Source: Chlamydiota bacterium (GTDB lineage Bacteria > Chlamydiota > Chlamydiia > Chlamydiales > Rhabdochlamydiaceae). Taken from it: DNA of 64,000 nucleotides. Below, one piece after another: positions 38,165-46,645 of the stretch (position 1 is its first letter; each line of letters begins with the position of its first letter). Position numbers and translations under genes: made by a program. The stretch spans positions 38,914 through 102,913 of the forward strand of contig JAKEHU010000019.1 of assembly GCA_022614855.1 (NCBI GenBank). The letters run 5' to 3'. Under the pieces are notes generated by a model. It did no database searches, was not told the DNA's origin, and was given only the letters and a program-made list of their open reading frames with translations.

Positions 38165-38788
38165 ATGCTTAATAGAGTTTCTACGCAAACTACCCAAATC
38201 CTACAATGGTTCTTCACCTTTGATTTTTCTCTAAATAGACAAAATATCCCAAGATTGGCAACTCAAGGTATAGGTCTCATAATTAGCGCCTATCTAGCCC
38301 ATAAATTCCTTACAAGCCGCTATTGTCGACCCCTCTTTGCTCCTATGAAAAATTCTATTCATAACTTCGTAGGAAAGGTCTTTGGCTTTACTGCAGAAAT
38401 CAAACAAATTAAAGATGAGAAGGAAAAATTTGGAAAAGCGAATGTAGATTTCGATACTGAGATTACAGCACTTAATGCAGACATAGCTGAGTCAAAAGGC
38501 AAAATTCAATTATTAGAGCAATTATTAGAGGAATCAAAGAAGAAGATTGAAAATTTAGAAACTCAACGAAAACAATCGCAAGAAAGAACCGAGACAGATT
38601 TTAAAAACTATGAAAAGCTATATGGTCTATGGGAGCACTTAAATGAAGAAAATGGAAAATTAATTAAAGAAAAAGAAAAATTAATAAAAGAAAATAATGA
38701 GTTAACTAAAAAAAACATAGATCTTAAACAAATTAATGAAAATGCTATTAGAAACTTCATGGATAATAGTCTTAAAAAAAATTCTTAA
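38165..38788 (+). CDS. Anchored coiled-coil protein, member 1 of 3
   Basis: I do not recognise its function. The N-terminus TTQILQWFFTFDFSLNRQNI, a hydrophobic helix (about residues 37-53) and HKFLTSRYCRP match the anchor module of the nine-gene array upstream. The body differs: after PMKNSIHNFVGKVFGFTAEI, it becomes a charged heptad-like helix to the end (ENLETQRKQSQERTETDF and others), typical of coiled coil. From ATG 38165 it has 207 residues. ATGs at 38153 and 38162 lie in or against the ribosome site GGAG, and alignment with the next gene's leader supports 38165. Confidence 0.75.
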   Translation: MLNRVSTQTTQILQWFFTFDFSLNRQNIPRLATQGIGLIISAYLAHKFLTSRYCRPLFAPMKNSIHNFVGKVFGFTAEIKQIKDEKEKFGKANVDFDTEITALNADIAESKGKIQLLEQLLEESKKKIENLETQRKQSQERTETDFKNYEKLYGLWEHLNEENGKLIKEKEKLIKENNELTKKNIDLKQINENAIRNFMDNSLKKNS

Positions 38789-38813
38789 CCCGAATTTATA
38801 AATGTTCTATCCT
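38785..38813 (+). promoter_or_regulatory. Predicted promoter of coiled-coil gene 2
   Basis: TTAACC (38785-38790) and TATCCT (38808-38813) are 17 bases apart, 34 bases before the ATG at 38848. The -35 box overlaps the stop region of the previous gene. The following leader (ACAAAAATTTTAGAAAACTG) is nearly the same as that of the third gene. Confidence 0.5.
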
Positions 38814-38847
38814 TGTCGCACAAAAATTTTAGAAAACTGGAGAAATA

Positions 38848-39402
38848 ATGTTTAATAATATTTCCTTTCTACCAACAAGAGAAACCCTGCAGTCATTCTT
38901 TACTACCAACTTTTCCACAAATAGGCAAAATATCTTTAATTTGGCAGTTAAAGGCATCGGCATTACCGTCGGCTTCTATCTGACATATAAACTCCTTACA
39001 AGCCGCTATTGTCAACCTCGCGTCGTTCCCGTGAAAAATTCTATTCATGACTCTGTTGTCAACGTCTTTGGCTTCACAGAAGAAAAAGAAGAAATCAATA
39101 GGACTAGCTCAGACTACAAAGAAGAAATCGAAATGATTAATGATGAAAAGACGAAGATAACACAAGCAAATAAGGCTCTTACGGCTGAAAATGAAGGATA
39201 TAAGAGGAAGATAGCGAGGTTAGAAAAGGAACTTCAATCAGCATTAGAAACTATTAAGTCTCAATCATCTGGGATAAAACAGTTACAGGAGCTAAATGAA
39301 ATTTATCAGAAACAGTCTGATAAAGCAGTATCTGATTATTTAAAATTAGACGAAGAAAATAAAAATCTCAAAAGAACCATTGAAAAGCAGACTGGGAAAT
39401 AG
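38848..39402 (+). CDS. Anchored coiled-coil protein, member 2 of 3
   Basis: This 184-residue protein has the anchor TRETLQSFFTTNFSTNRQNI, a membrane helix and YKLLTSRYCQPRVVPVKNSI. It then carries a coiled-coil body (EGYKRKIARLEKELQSALET, DEENKNLKRTIEKQTGK) that runs to the C-terminus. Its first 60 bases and its leader are almost identical to those of the next gene, whereas the coiled coils are different. GGAGAAATAATG gives a clear start. The single membrane pass and lack of any enzymatic motif suggest a structural or tethering protein; where it sits is unknown. Confidence 0.75.
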   Translation: MFNNISFLPTRETLQSFFTTNFSTNRQNIFNLAVKGIGITVGFYLTYKLLTSRYCQPRVVPVKNSIHDSVVNVFGFTEEKEEINRTSSDYKEEIEMINDEKTKITQANKALTAENEGYKRKIARLEKELQSALETIKSQSSGIKQLQELNEIYQKQSDKAVSDYLKLDEENKNLKRTIEKQTGK

Positions 39403-39425
39403 TCTTAGAAATTAAAGAAATAAAC

Positions 39426-39454
39426 TTGATCATAATTTAAAAATGTTCTATCCT
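39426..39454 (+). promoter_or_regulatory. Predicted promoter of coiled-coil gene 3
   Basis: TTGATC (39426-39431) and TATCCT (39449-39454) are 17 bases apart, 34 bases before the ATG at 39489. The box spacing and the distance to the start match the promoter of gene 2, so each gene of this group seems to have its own promoter rather than one operon promoter. Confidence 0.58.
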
Positions 39455-39488
39455 TTTCGCATAAAAATTTTAGAAAACCGGAGAAATA

Positions 39489-40754
39489 ATGTTTAATAAT
39501 ATTTCCTTTCTACCAACAAGAGAAACCCTGCAGTCATTCTTTACTATCGACTTTTCCCTGAAAAGAGAAAATATCCTCAACTTAGCAGCCAAAGGTATCG
39601 GCTTTATCATCGGCGCCTATCTAACTCACAAATTCCTTAAAAGCCGCTATTGCCAACCTGTTCTCGCTCCTGTAAAAAACTCTATCCATAACTTTGTAGG
39701 AAGGGTCTTTGGATTCACAAAGAAAATTGAAGAAATAAAAGGGGAAAAAGCAACGATAGCAGGACTAAACGTTACTCTCAGTACAGAAAATAAAGAAAAT
39801 GAGAAAAAGATAAAGAAATTAGAAGATAAAATTATAGAGTTAACAAGCGAAGTTAAAGCTATAACGTCATCAAAAGAAGAACTACAAAAAACAATCGAAA
39901 CTTTGTCTAAAGATGATGAGAAAGTCAAAGATCTAACTGAGAAAAATAATGAATTAATCCAAACAAAAGAGAGACTCGTGCAAAAGAATAATGAATTAGT
40001 CGACAAACTCGATAGATTAAAGCTTGACAAGGAAAAACTCGAAAAGACAATTGCTGTCAAAGAAGAAATTATTCAAAACTTAACACAACAGATAGAAATC
40101 TTACAAAATAACTCTATTCCAGACCATATGGATATGGATATGTTTAAACAAATTCAAGCACAAATTTCCGAAAATCCCTTGCTTCTCCAGCAAATAATTC
40201 CCGTTGCTTTAGAACAAATGAAAAATATGCAAGAAAATGGTAATTGGAACGGCATTTGCATTGAAATTAAACATATTATGGATGAGTTATTTAAATATCT
40301 AAAATCCAAAGAGAATATAAAGACTCTTCCAGATCTAGTAACCCAAATCCAAAATAACAATGAAGAATTACTTAAGTTTAAGACGCAATTAAATGAAAAA
40401 AAAGAACAACATCCAGAAGAATATAGTTTGGTTTATTCCAAGTTTGATAAACTTGATAGACCTGTGATTGTATCGATTCTTATGTCTCCTACTGATTGGA
40501 CTCAAGAGGTGGAAATAGTTTTTCATGAAATAAATGCATTCTTTCAATACATTAAGAACATGGAAGATAATATAAAAAACCCTATGGAAGCACAGGTATT
40601 ATTGCTTAAATTACTTAACGATCCTCAAGTGAAAGAAAAAGCGAACTTTTTACAACAAACAATAAACAAGTATCCAAATGGATCTAAGACGATTAGTTCT
40701 TGGCTTACCGAAGAGATGAAACTATCGTTGAAACCTTTTCAGATTACTATATAA
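39489..40754 (+). CDS. Anchored coiled-coil protein, member 3 of 3 (long form)
   Basis: The 421-residue protein shares TRETLQSFFTIDFSLKRENI, the membrane helix and HKFLKSRYCQPVLAPVKNSI with its neighbours. A coiled coil spans about residues 75-205 (LEDKIIELTSEVKAITSSKE, ELVDKLDRLKLDKEKLEKTI). A helical C-terminal region without coiled-coil signal follows (FKQIQAQISENPLLLQQIIP ... VFHEINAFFQYIKNMEDNI). No known domain is visible in that part. It lies 15 bases before the next, different family. Only this member has the extra C-terminal 210 residues, so it may be the ancestral full-length form. Confidence 0.75.
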   Translation: MFNNISFLPTRETLQSFFTIDFSLKRENILNLAAKGIGFIIGAYLTHKFLKSRYCQPVLAPVKNSIHNFVGRVFGFTKKIEEIKGEKATIAGLNVTLSTENKENEKKIKKLEDKIIELTSEVKAITSSKEELQKTIETLSKDDEKVKDLTEKNNELIQTKERLVQKNNELVDKLDRLKLDKEKLEKTIAVKEEIIQNLTQQIEILQNNSIPDHMDMDMFKQIQAQISENPLLLQQIIPVALEQMKNMQENGNWNGICIEIKHIMDELFKYLKSKENIKTLPDLVTQIQNNNEELLKFKTQLNEKKEQHPEEYSLVYSKFDKLDRPVIVSILMSPTDWTQEVEIVFHEINAFFQYIKNMEDNIKNPMEAQVLLLKLLNDPQVKEKANFLQQTINKYPNGSKTISSWLTEEMKLSLKPFQITI

Positions 40755-40769
40755 ATTGGGATAACTTAT

Positions 40770-41411
40770 ATGGCTATACCATCTGATTTTTCCCCTTTGC
40801 AAAGCAGCAGCAATGTATTTTTTTCAATATTGCCATCTCGTGAAAAGATCACTGAGTTTTTCTTAAAGAATATCTTTTGGATTAGTGGCGCGGTTGTGGT
40901 TGGAATTTGCTTTAAAAAGTTCTGCTATGATCGCTTGGTACAAATAGAGGGTGAAATTTTAGAAATAAAGAAAAATTATGACAAAATTTCTTTAATTGAA
41001 AAAAATGTAGATTTAATAATCAAAAAATTAAACCAGTTTGTATCAAATAAAAAAGAATTACCCGATGAATTAGTTTCTGAGCAACCTCTTACTCAGGAAC
41101 AACAAAAACTTAAGGTAGAAATTGATAAAGTTTTGAAGCAAGTAAAGCAAGCAAGACAATCAAAAAAGAAAGACGTAGAAAAGCAAATGGAAGGAATATT
41201 AAAAGAGTATTTTTTAGAAGCTGATCTTCTGCTTAGTAAAGCGATTAGATCCTTAAGTGAGCAACAATCTCAAGATTATCAAAATTTTGAAACAGTCCTA
41301 GATCTTTACCCAGAACAAGAAGAAGAAGATCTAAATGTTTTAAAATCCTTATTGGACATAGTCAATCCACAATCTCTTAGTAGAATCAACTCGGTTGTTG
41401 ATCAAAAATAG
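40770..41411 (+). CDS. Anchored helical protein, second family, member 1 of 4
   Basis: This family begins SILPSREKITEFFLKNIFWI, continues SGAVVVGICFKKFC as one hydrophobic helix with a basic end, then YDRLVQIEGEI and a helical, charged body. The 213-residue protein has no catalytic motif. A repeated pair, IRSLSEQQSQDYQNFETVLD and LNVLKSLLDIVN, near the end recurs in the other members (LR.LQ...p..F..vl). The 122 bases encoding the anchor are nearly identical to those of member 2. There is no good ribosome site; GGGAT lies 9-10 bases before the ATG. Confidence 0.72.
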   Translation: MAIPSDFSPLQSSSNVFFSILPSREKITEFFLKNIFWISGAVVVGICFKKFCYDRLVQIEGEILEIKKNYDKISLIEKNVDLIIKKLNQFVSNKKELPDELVSEQPLTQEQQKLKVEIDKVLKQVKQARQSKKKDVEKQMEGILKEYFLEADLLLSKAIRSLSEQQSQDYQNFETVLDLYPEQEEEDLNVLKSLLDIVNPQSLSRINSVVDQK

Positions 41412-41491
41412 GTTACTGACGCTTATGGAAAAGAATTCTCCAATTTTGATAAAGTTGACTGCCAACAAATAAGTTCAAAGTTAGGTAATGT

Positions 41492-42376
41492 ATGATTGTA
41501 AACCCAAATTCATCCTTTCAGCAAATCACAACATTTCTTTCAATATTGCCATCTCGTGAAAAGATCACCGAATTTTTCTTAAAGAATATCTTTTGGATTA
41601 GTGGTGCGGTTGTGGTTGGAATTTGCTTTAAAAAGTTCTGCTATGATCGCTTAGTACAAACGGAAAATAGCATTAAAAAGATAGGAGAGGAAATTTTAGA
41701 AATAAAAGTGATATTAAATAAGGTAAATTTAATAATCCAAAACCGTAAGCCAAACGTAGATTCAATTCTTACTAAAGAGCAGTTAGAGATCAAAGACAAA
41801 ACTGATGAAGTTTTAAAGATAATGAACCAAGCATTAGAATCAAAAGAGGATTATTTAATGAAACAGACAGATCTATTAATGATTAACGAAATATTAAAAC
41901 CTAATCTTCAACTTAATGGCAAAATAGAGTTCTTACGCAAACTGCAATCTGAAAATTCGGAAAATTTTAAAGCAGTCCTAGAGTTTTATGAAATGAAAGA
42001 AGAAGAAGGTCTTCACTTTTTAGAAGCTTTTTTAGAGGCGCCGCCTTCTAACTCATTTTATAAATCATTTGCTTTTAGTGAAGAGCATGAACAGATTAAA
42101 GAGGAGATTAGTAAGGGTTTAATGCAAATTGAGGGGCAAAGTCTGGAAGTAGAACGGCAGACGTTAGAATTAGTAGTTAAGACTGTATGGGAACCTAGTG
42201 CAACATTACAATCAACAATTGGCTCTCTAAACAACCTAAAAGTGCAAAATCCAGAAAAATTTGAAGAGGTCTTAAGTTTTTATCCATGGGGAAAAACAGC
42301 TAATCTAAGCTTTTTAAGGTTTTTATTAGACAAAGTACTGCCTTATGTAAATAGCCAATCTGTTGTGCAAAAATAA
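41492..42376 (+). CDS. Anchored helical protein, second family, member 2 of 4
   Basis: The anchor equals member 1 almost base for base. The body is longer (294 residues) and has the ending helix pair twice: FLRKLQSENSENFKAVLEFY with GLHFLEAFLEA, and IGSLNNLKVQNPEKFEEVLS with LSFLRFLLDKVL. So the C-terminal unit of member 1 has been duplicated here. AGGTAATGT precedes the ATG at 41492; an overlapping out-of-frame ATG lies at 41488. Function unknown. Confidence 0.72.
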   Translation: MIVNPNSSFQQITTFLSILPSREKITEFFLKNIFWISGAVVVGICFKKFCYDRLVQTENSIKKIGEEILEIKVILNKVNLIIQNRKPNVDSILTKEQLEIKDKTDEVLKIMNQALESKEDYLMKQTDLLMINEILKPNLQLNGKIEFLRKLQSENSENFKAVLEFYEMKEEEGLHFLEAFLEAPPSNSFYKSFAFSEEHEQIKEEISKGLMQIEGQSLEVERQTLELVVKTVWEPSATLQSTIGSLNNLKVQNPEKFEEVLSFYPWGKTANLSFLRFLLDKVLPYVNSQSVVQK

Positions 42377-42441
42377 AAAAACTTGGCCATTTTGGAAAAG
42401 AATTTTCAACCCAAACTTGTTCATTCAAATCGAGGTAATAT

Positions 42442-43116
42442 ATGATCGTAAATCCAGATTTATCCTCTCAGCAAGCCACAACATTTTATTCAATCATTCC
42501 ATCTCCTGGAAAGATTGCCCAATTTTTCAAGGAAAACATCCTTGTGATCGTAGGTATATGCATAACTGGTTTTTGTCTAAAAAAGATTCATGATCGATTA
42601 ATACAGATAGAATCCAATCAAGAATCTACTAAAGTGCACGACCATGCTGCAAATAAATTAGATACAAAAGATACTGATCAAATTAAGAAACAAATTTCCG
42701 AGATTTTAGAAATGGTAAAGTCAATAGCAAGTGAATTAACATCCTTTCAAGAAAATTTGGAAGTTGAAATAAATAAAAAGGAATTAGAGACTAATAATAT
42801 CTTAACTGATGAGCAAAAAAAAATTTTCGTTAAACTAACAGATGTTTTAAGCTATGCGTCAGTAAAAGTAACCGATAGATGCCCGGAAGCTAAAACACAA
42901 CCTACTATTGAATTACTCTCTATAGTACAAGAAGTAGTCAAAAAGGATAATCTTCAAAACCAGATTAAAACTTTACGAAATTTGCAGGTTCAAGATGCAG
43001 ATAATTTTGCAATTGCTGTTCAAAAACTAATTGATAGATTGAATGATCGTCAACTAATTTTAGAGAAAAATATTTTAGAGATTTTTTTAGATAGTAACCA
43101 ACTTACCCTCTCTTAA
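42442..43116 (+). CDS. Anchored helical protein, second family, member 3 of 4
   Basis: This 224-residue copy has the anchor SIIPSPGKIAQFFKENILVI, the helix VGICITGFCLKKI and HDRLIQIESNQE. The body is lysine- and glutamate-rich helix with the unit IKTLRNLQVQDADNFAIAVQ near the C-terminus. It starts with GAGGTAATAT before the ATG. A short overlapping frame at 42363-42593 is out of phase and not supported. It is more distant from members 1 and 2 than they are from each other, so the recent duplication does not involve it. Confidence 0.7.
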   Translation: MIVNPDLSSQQATTFYSIIPSPGKIAQFFKENILVIVGICITGFCLKKIHDRLIQIESNQESTKVHDHAANKLDTKDTDQIKKQISEILEMVKSIASELTSFQENLEVEINKKELETNNILTDEQKKIFVKLTDVLSYASVKVTDRCPEAKTQPTIELLSIVQEVVKKDNLQNQIKTLRNLQVQDADNFAIAVQKLIDRLNDRQLILEKNILEIFLDSNQLTLS

Positions 43117-43163
43117 ATGGCTAAAGAAGTGATTTTATTAGGAATTCAAAATAAGGTGATATC

Positions 43164-43802
43164 ATGCAAATAACAACTGGTGTTTCTTCTCTCCAAACTG
43201 GAGCTAATGTATTTTTTTCAATACTGCCATCTGGTAAAGAAATTACCCAATTTTTCTTAAAAAATATCCTTTGGATTGTCGGGGGTCTTGGAGTCGCCAT
43301 TTGTCTAAAAAAAATCCATGGCCGATTGGAAAAAATAGAAGATAAAATTACCACCATTGATGGAAAGATTCCTATAATTAAGAGCACGCTTCTACAGAGT
43401 GATCAAATTCCTGTGATTCTACAGAATGTAAATTTAATACTCGAAAGATTAGGAAAATTTGAATCAAATGATCTCAAATCACAGCTTACTTCAAATCAAA
43501 AAGTAATTAGGAAAAGAATTAAAGAGACTATAAATCTAATAGAGGAACCACATGTCAAAGAGATTGAGGCCCAAGAAACCTTGAAGGAAAAAGGTGAGAA
43601 AAAGGAGATAGATTCATTAAAAGATATGATTGTGAAAGTAGTCAACTCTAAAGAAGAGTTTCAAAAAAGTGTTAAATCTCTACGAGAGTTACAAGATCAA
43701 AATCCAGATGATTTTAATGTGGCTTCTAAATCCCTTGGTGCACCGGAACGTCTTCTCTATTTAAAAGTTTTTTTAAATAATGAGGCCCTTCCACTTAAAT
43801 AG
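43164..43802 (+). CDS. Anchored helical protein, second family, member 4 of 4
   Basis: The anchor is SILPSGKEITQFFLKNILWI, with the helix VGGLGVAICLKKI and HGRLEKIEDKI. The 212-residue protein ends with the family unit VKSLRELQDQNPDDFNVASK followed by LLYLKVFLNNEAL. AAGGTGATATC lies before the ATG. After it come 139 bases of very AT-rich DNA (43803-43941) with a possible -10 box (TATAAT near 43871) and no gene, before the RDD protein. Role unknown, as for the other three. Confidence 0.71.
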   Translation: MQITTGVSSLQTGANVFFSILPSGKEITQFFLKNILWIVGGLGVAICLKKIHGRLEKIEDKITTIDGKIPIIKSTLLQSDQIPVILQNVNLILERLGKFESNDLKSQLTSNQKVIRKRIKETINLIEEPHVKEIEAQETLKEKGEKKEIDSLKDMIVKVVNSKEEFQKSVKSLRELQDQNPDDFNVASKSLGAPERLLYLKVFLNNEALPLK

Positions 43803-43941
43803 AAATGGAGCAAGTCCTCTTTAGTCCTTAATGACAGTTCTAATTCAAATTTTTCATTTGATAAAACATATTATAATTAATTTTAATAGTTGATTTTATT
43901 TGGAATTTATTTTAAAATTTCTTTATTAATTTGAGATAATA

Positions 43942-44841
43942 ATGGAAACTATAAAAAATTCTTACTTTTATCGCATTGTTGCACGTCTTATCGATTATTC
44001 TTTCCTTTACCTCATAGCAACAGCGATTTCTTTCCTCTTTTCAGTCCATCAAGAACTTTTTTCACTGATAGCTGGTTTTGCCATTCCTGTGGCTTTTGCC
44101 CCCATTGAAGCTGTTTGGCTTACAACTTTGGGTACGACTCCTGGGAAGGCGTTGTGTGGGCTATCCGTTCGCGATGAGGAGGGGAAAAAGCTCTCCTTTT
44201 GGGCTGCTTTAAAAAGAAGCTTTTTCATCGGTGGAAAAAAGAGGCCAGGCCAGGTCATCCATATCGAACAGAGAACGACAGCTAGAACGATTCTTGGGAT
44301 CTGCTTTGCCTCTGTTTGCATCTTTGCATCGCTCTTTTTGACAGCGATTAAGGACTATCAGGGGGGTCTTGCTCCATTGAAGAAAAGCTGGTCTACCCAT
44401 TCCTATGTGACGGAAAAATTTGAAGTGGAATTTCCCAAAAAGCCAGTGGAAGAAGAAAAGCAGCTAGATGTGCCAGATACCAACCATACAATCAACTATC
44501 AAGAAGTGCGGTCAGAAACACGCGATGTGAGCTATGCGGTGAGTTATCTGGATTTTCCAAAAAAGTGGCGTCTTTTAGGAACGGGAACTTTGCTGAGAAA
44601 GTCGCTTGAAATTTTGATTTCTGCTGAAGAAGGGGCTGAACTTGTCACTCAAAAAGTTGTGATGCACCAAAATTATCCAGCTTTAGATTTTATCTATAAG
44701 CGAGCTGATCAAGAAATCAAAGGCAGAATGGTTCTTATTGGTACAACTCTTTATCGATTAGCTGTCAGCTATCCCAATGAGATTTCAGAAAAGCTCAATC
44801 CATCTCAATTCATCGATTCTTTCAAACTACCCGGTAGCTAA
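43942..44841 (+). CDS. RDD-family membrane protein
   Basis: The first 145 residues form an RDD domain: YRIVARLIDYSFLYLIATAI with the Arg and Asp of the name, a second hydrophobic stretch, TTLGTTPGKALCGLSVRDEE and a third helix (ARTILGICFASVCIFASLFL). RDD proteins are often small membrane proteins linked to ion or solute transport. The last 150 residues (WSTHSYVTEKFEVEFPKKPV ... LIGTTLYRLAVSYPNE) form a soluble beta-rich domain that I cannot name. The gene stands alone, and its end faces tgt across 24 bases. Confidence 0.78.
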   Translation: METIKNSYFYRIVARLIDYSFLYLIATAISFLFSVHQELFSLIAGFAIPVAFAPIEAVWLTTLGTTPGKALCGLSVRDEEGKKLSFWAALKRSFFIGGKKRPGQVIHIEQRTTARTILGICFASVCIFASLFLTAIKDYQGGLAPLKKSWSTHSYVTEKFEVEFPKKPVEEEKQLDVPDTNHTINYQEVRSETRDVSYAVSYLDFPKKWRLLGTGTLLRKSLEILISAEEGAELVTQKVVMHQNYPALDFIYKRADQEIKGRMVLIGTTLYRLAVSYPNEISEKLNPSQFIDSFKLPGS

Positions 44842-44865
44842 AAGCTAAACTCAAAAGGCAAAAAG

Positions 44866-45987
44866 CTAAATGAGATCGCTTGCGATTTTTTCGCGGATTT
44901 TTGCCATGTAGTCGCACATGAATTGCAAATTGTGAATGGTCGTTAATGTAAGTGCTGTGATCTCCTTTGCTTTGAAGAGATGGTGAAGATAGCCAAGGCT
45001 ATATCTTTGACAGGTAGGGCAGATGCACTCAGGATCAATGGGATTAAAGTTGTGAGCATTGATGGCTTTTTCTACTTTGAGTGGACCTTTGCTGGTGAGT
45101 GCTATGCCGTGACGTGCGGCTCTAGTTGGATAGGAGCTGTCAAATGTATCAATGCCAAGCGGGATGCAAAGATCAATCGATTCTAAATCCCCAATTCCCA
45201 GCAAATGGTTGGGAGATTCTCGAGGGATAAAGGGAAGAGTGAAAGAGAGAATTTCAAACATTTCTTTTTTCGTCTTGCCAACACTTCCGCCAATTGCATA
45301 ACCATCAAAAGGAAGAGAGGTCAGATATTTGCAACTTTTTTCTCGAAGTTCGGGGTCGATGCCTCCATGGACCACTGCATAAAGAGCCTGGTTTTGAGGT
45401 TTTTTTAGATGAGTATCGAGAGATCTCTTTTCCCAACGGTGGGTTCTTTCTAGAGATTGGGTCAATTTTTTTTTGCCAATGTGATAAGGGGGCAGTTCAT
45501 CAAAAGCGATGATGATATCTGCTCCTAACTCTTTTTGCGCTTCAATGGAATTTTCTGGTGTGAGAAAAATTTTAGAACCATCGCGGTAGGAACGAAATAA
45601 AGCTCCTTCTTCTGTGATTTTTACAACGAGATCTTGGGATTTGACTTTTCCTTTTCCCTTCAACTCATTGGCAACAGAACCGTAAGCTAAACTAAAGATC
45701 TGAAATCCTCCAGAATCGGTAATGATTGGCAAATTTCTGTGGATGAATTGGTGGAGTCCTCCTGCTTTTTTAATCGTCGCAGATCCAGGCTGGACGAGCA
45801 AATGGTAGGTATTGCAAAACATGAGTTGCAGTCCGATTTGGGAAACAAGGGCATTGTCCAAAGCTTTAATGGTTCCATTTGTACCAACAGCGACAAAATT
45901 CGGGGTTTCAATTACTCCGTGAGGGGTAGTGATTTTTCCGAGACGGGCGCGTGATTTTTTTGACTGGTGGATAAGTTCAAAGTTCAT
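44866..45987 (-). CDS. tgt: tRNA-guanine transglycosylase
   Basis: Tgt exchanges guanine-34 of certain tRNAs for a queuine-type base. The 373-residue protein carries GTNGTIKALDNALVSQIGLQ, FCNTYHLLVQPG, ITDSGGFQIFSL (base-binding Asp region) and AIGGSVGKTKKEMFEIL. Also present are GIDTFDSSYPTRAARHGIAL (catalytic Asp) and the zinc site CICPTCQRYSLGYLHHLF with its later His. The length is that of the bacterial enzyme. The gene overlaps the yhhQ-like transporter by 11 bases, supporting queuine or precursor salvage. The ATG at 45987 is preceded by the transporter's 3' end, so coupling is likely. Confidence 0.96.
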   Translation of the reverse strand: MNFELIHQSKKSRARLGKITTPHGVIETPNFVAVGTNGTIKALDNALVSQIGLQLMFCNTYHLLVQPGSATIKKAGGLHQFIHRNLPIITDSGGFQIFSLAYGSVANELKGKGKVKSQDLVVKITEEGALFRSYRDGSKIFLTPENSIEAQKELGADIIIAFDELPPYHIGKKKLTQSLERTHRWEKRSLDTHLKKPQNQALYAVVHGGIDPELREKSCKYLTSLPFDGYAIGGSVGKTKKEMFEILSFTLPFIPRESPNHLLGIGDLESIDLCIPLGIDTFDSSYPTRAARHGIALTSKGPLKVEKAINAHNFNPIDPECICPTCQRYSLGYLHHLFKAKEITALTLTTIHNLQFMCDYMAKIREKIASDLI

Positions 45988-46645
45988 TGGACAAAAAGAT
46001 TTTTTTTGTGAAGGGGATAAAAAGTAGAATAATCAAGATGGTCGCTACTTTGAGACAAAAACTTGCAATGATGATTTCTGAGATCGAGTCGACAATTCCA
46101 TAAAGCCCCAGAAAACTAAAGGCAAGGGTATCGATGAATTGGCTAAAGAGCAGGCATAGAAAGCAGCGCAAGTTGAGGCTCATGGAAGAAAATCGATCTT
46201 TTAAAAAACTGAATAGAGCGAGATCAAACTGTTGGACAAAAAAGAAGACGGCAAGCGAAGCAAAAAATAGCCTTGGAGTCAACGATAGAATTGTCAAATA
46301 AGAGGGTTGTGAAAAATCCAAATGGTTTGGTCGGTAGAAGAGGTGTACTTGTGCAACAAGAACAAAAAAGAGAAAGGAGAAGAAGCAGATCCAAATGGTC
46401 TTTTTGGCAATCTCCTTTCCAAAAAATTCCCGAAGAAGATTTAGGCTAAAGAGGCTTCCAATTGCAAAAGCATCGCTGCAAGTTACATGAAATCCAAAGA
46501 TGTCCATTTGTTTAATGACAAAGAGGTTAGCTGCAAGGAGGTAAATCGATGCACAAGCAACAAGAGCTTCTTTGCCGAGTTTGAAAGATCCAAGAGAAAA
46601 AAATGCAATAAGGATTATTTGAATGAGGTAAATGATTTCATTCAC
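45977..46645 (-). CDS. yhhQ: Queuosine-precursor transporter (YhhQ family)
   Basis: This 222-residue protein has six or so hydrophobic helices and the family loops ASIYLLAANLFVIKQMDIFG, VTCSDAFAIGSLFSLNLLRE and LLFSQFIDTLAFSFLGLYGI. YhhQ-type proteins import queuosine precursors, and in chlamydiae such a transporter works with Tgt in queuine salvage (established for the family; inferred for this copy). The start is a GTG at 46645, overlapping the end of the glycosyltransferase by 8 bases. The overlap with tgt makes the functional pairing strong. Confidence 0.88.
   Translation of the reverse strand: MNEIIYLIQIILIAFFSLGSFKLGKEALVACASIYLLAANLFVIKQMDIFGFHVTCSDAFAIGSLFSLNLLREFFGKEIAKKTIWICFFSFLFFVLVAQVHLFYRPNHLDFSQPSYLTILSLTPRLFFASLAVFFFVQQFDLALFSFLKDRFSSMSLNLRCFLCLLFSQFIDTLAFSFLGLYGIVDSISEIIIASFCLKVATILIILLFIPFTKKIFLSNEL

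Noticed and set aside
42363..42593. Separate 76-codon gene between the second-family members 2 and 3
   Set aside because: It overlaps member 3 in another frame, begins in the end of member 2 and has no ribosome site or homologous features.
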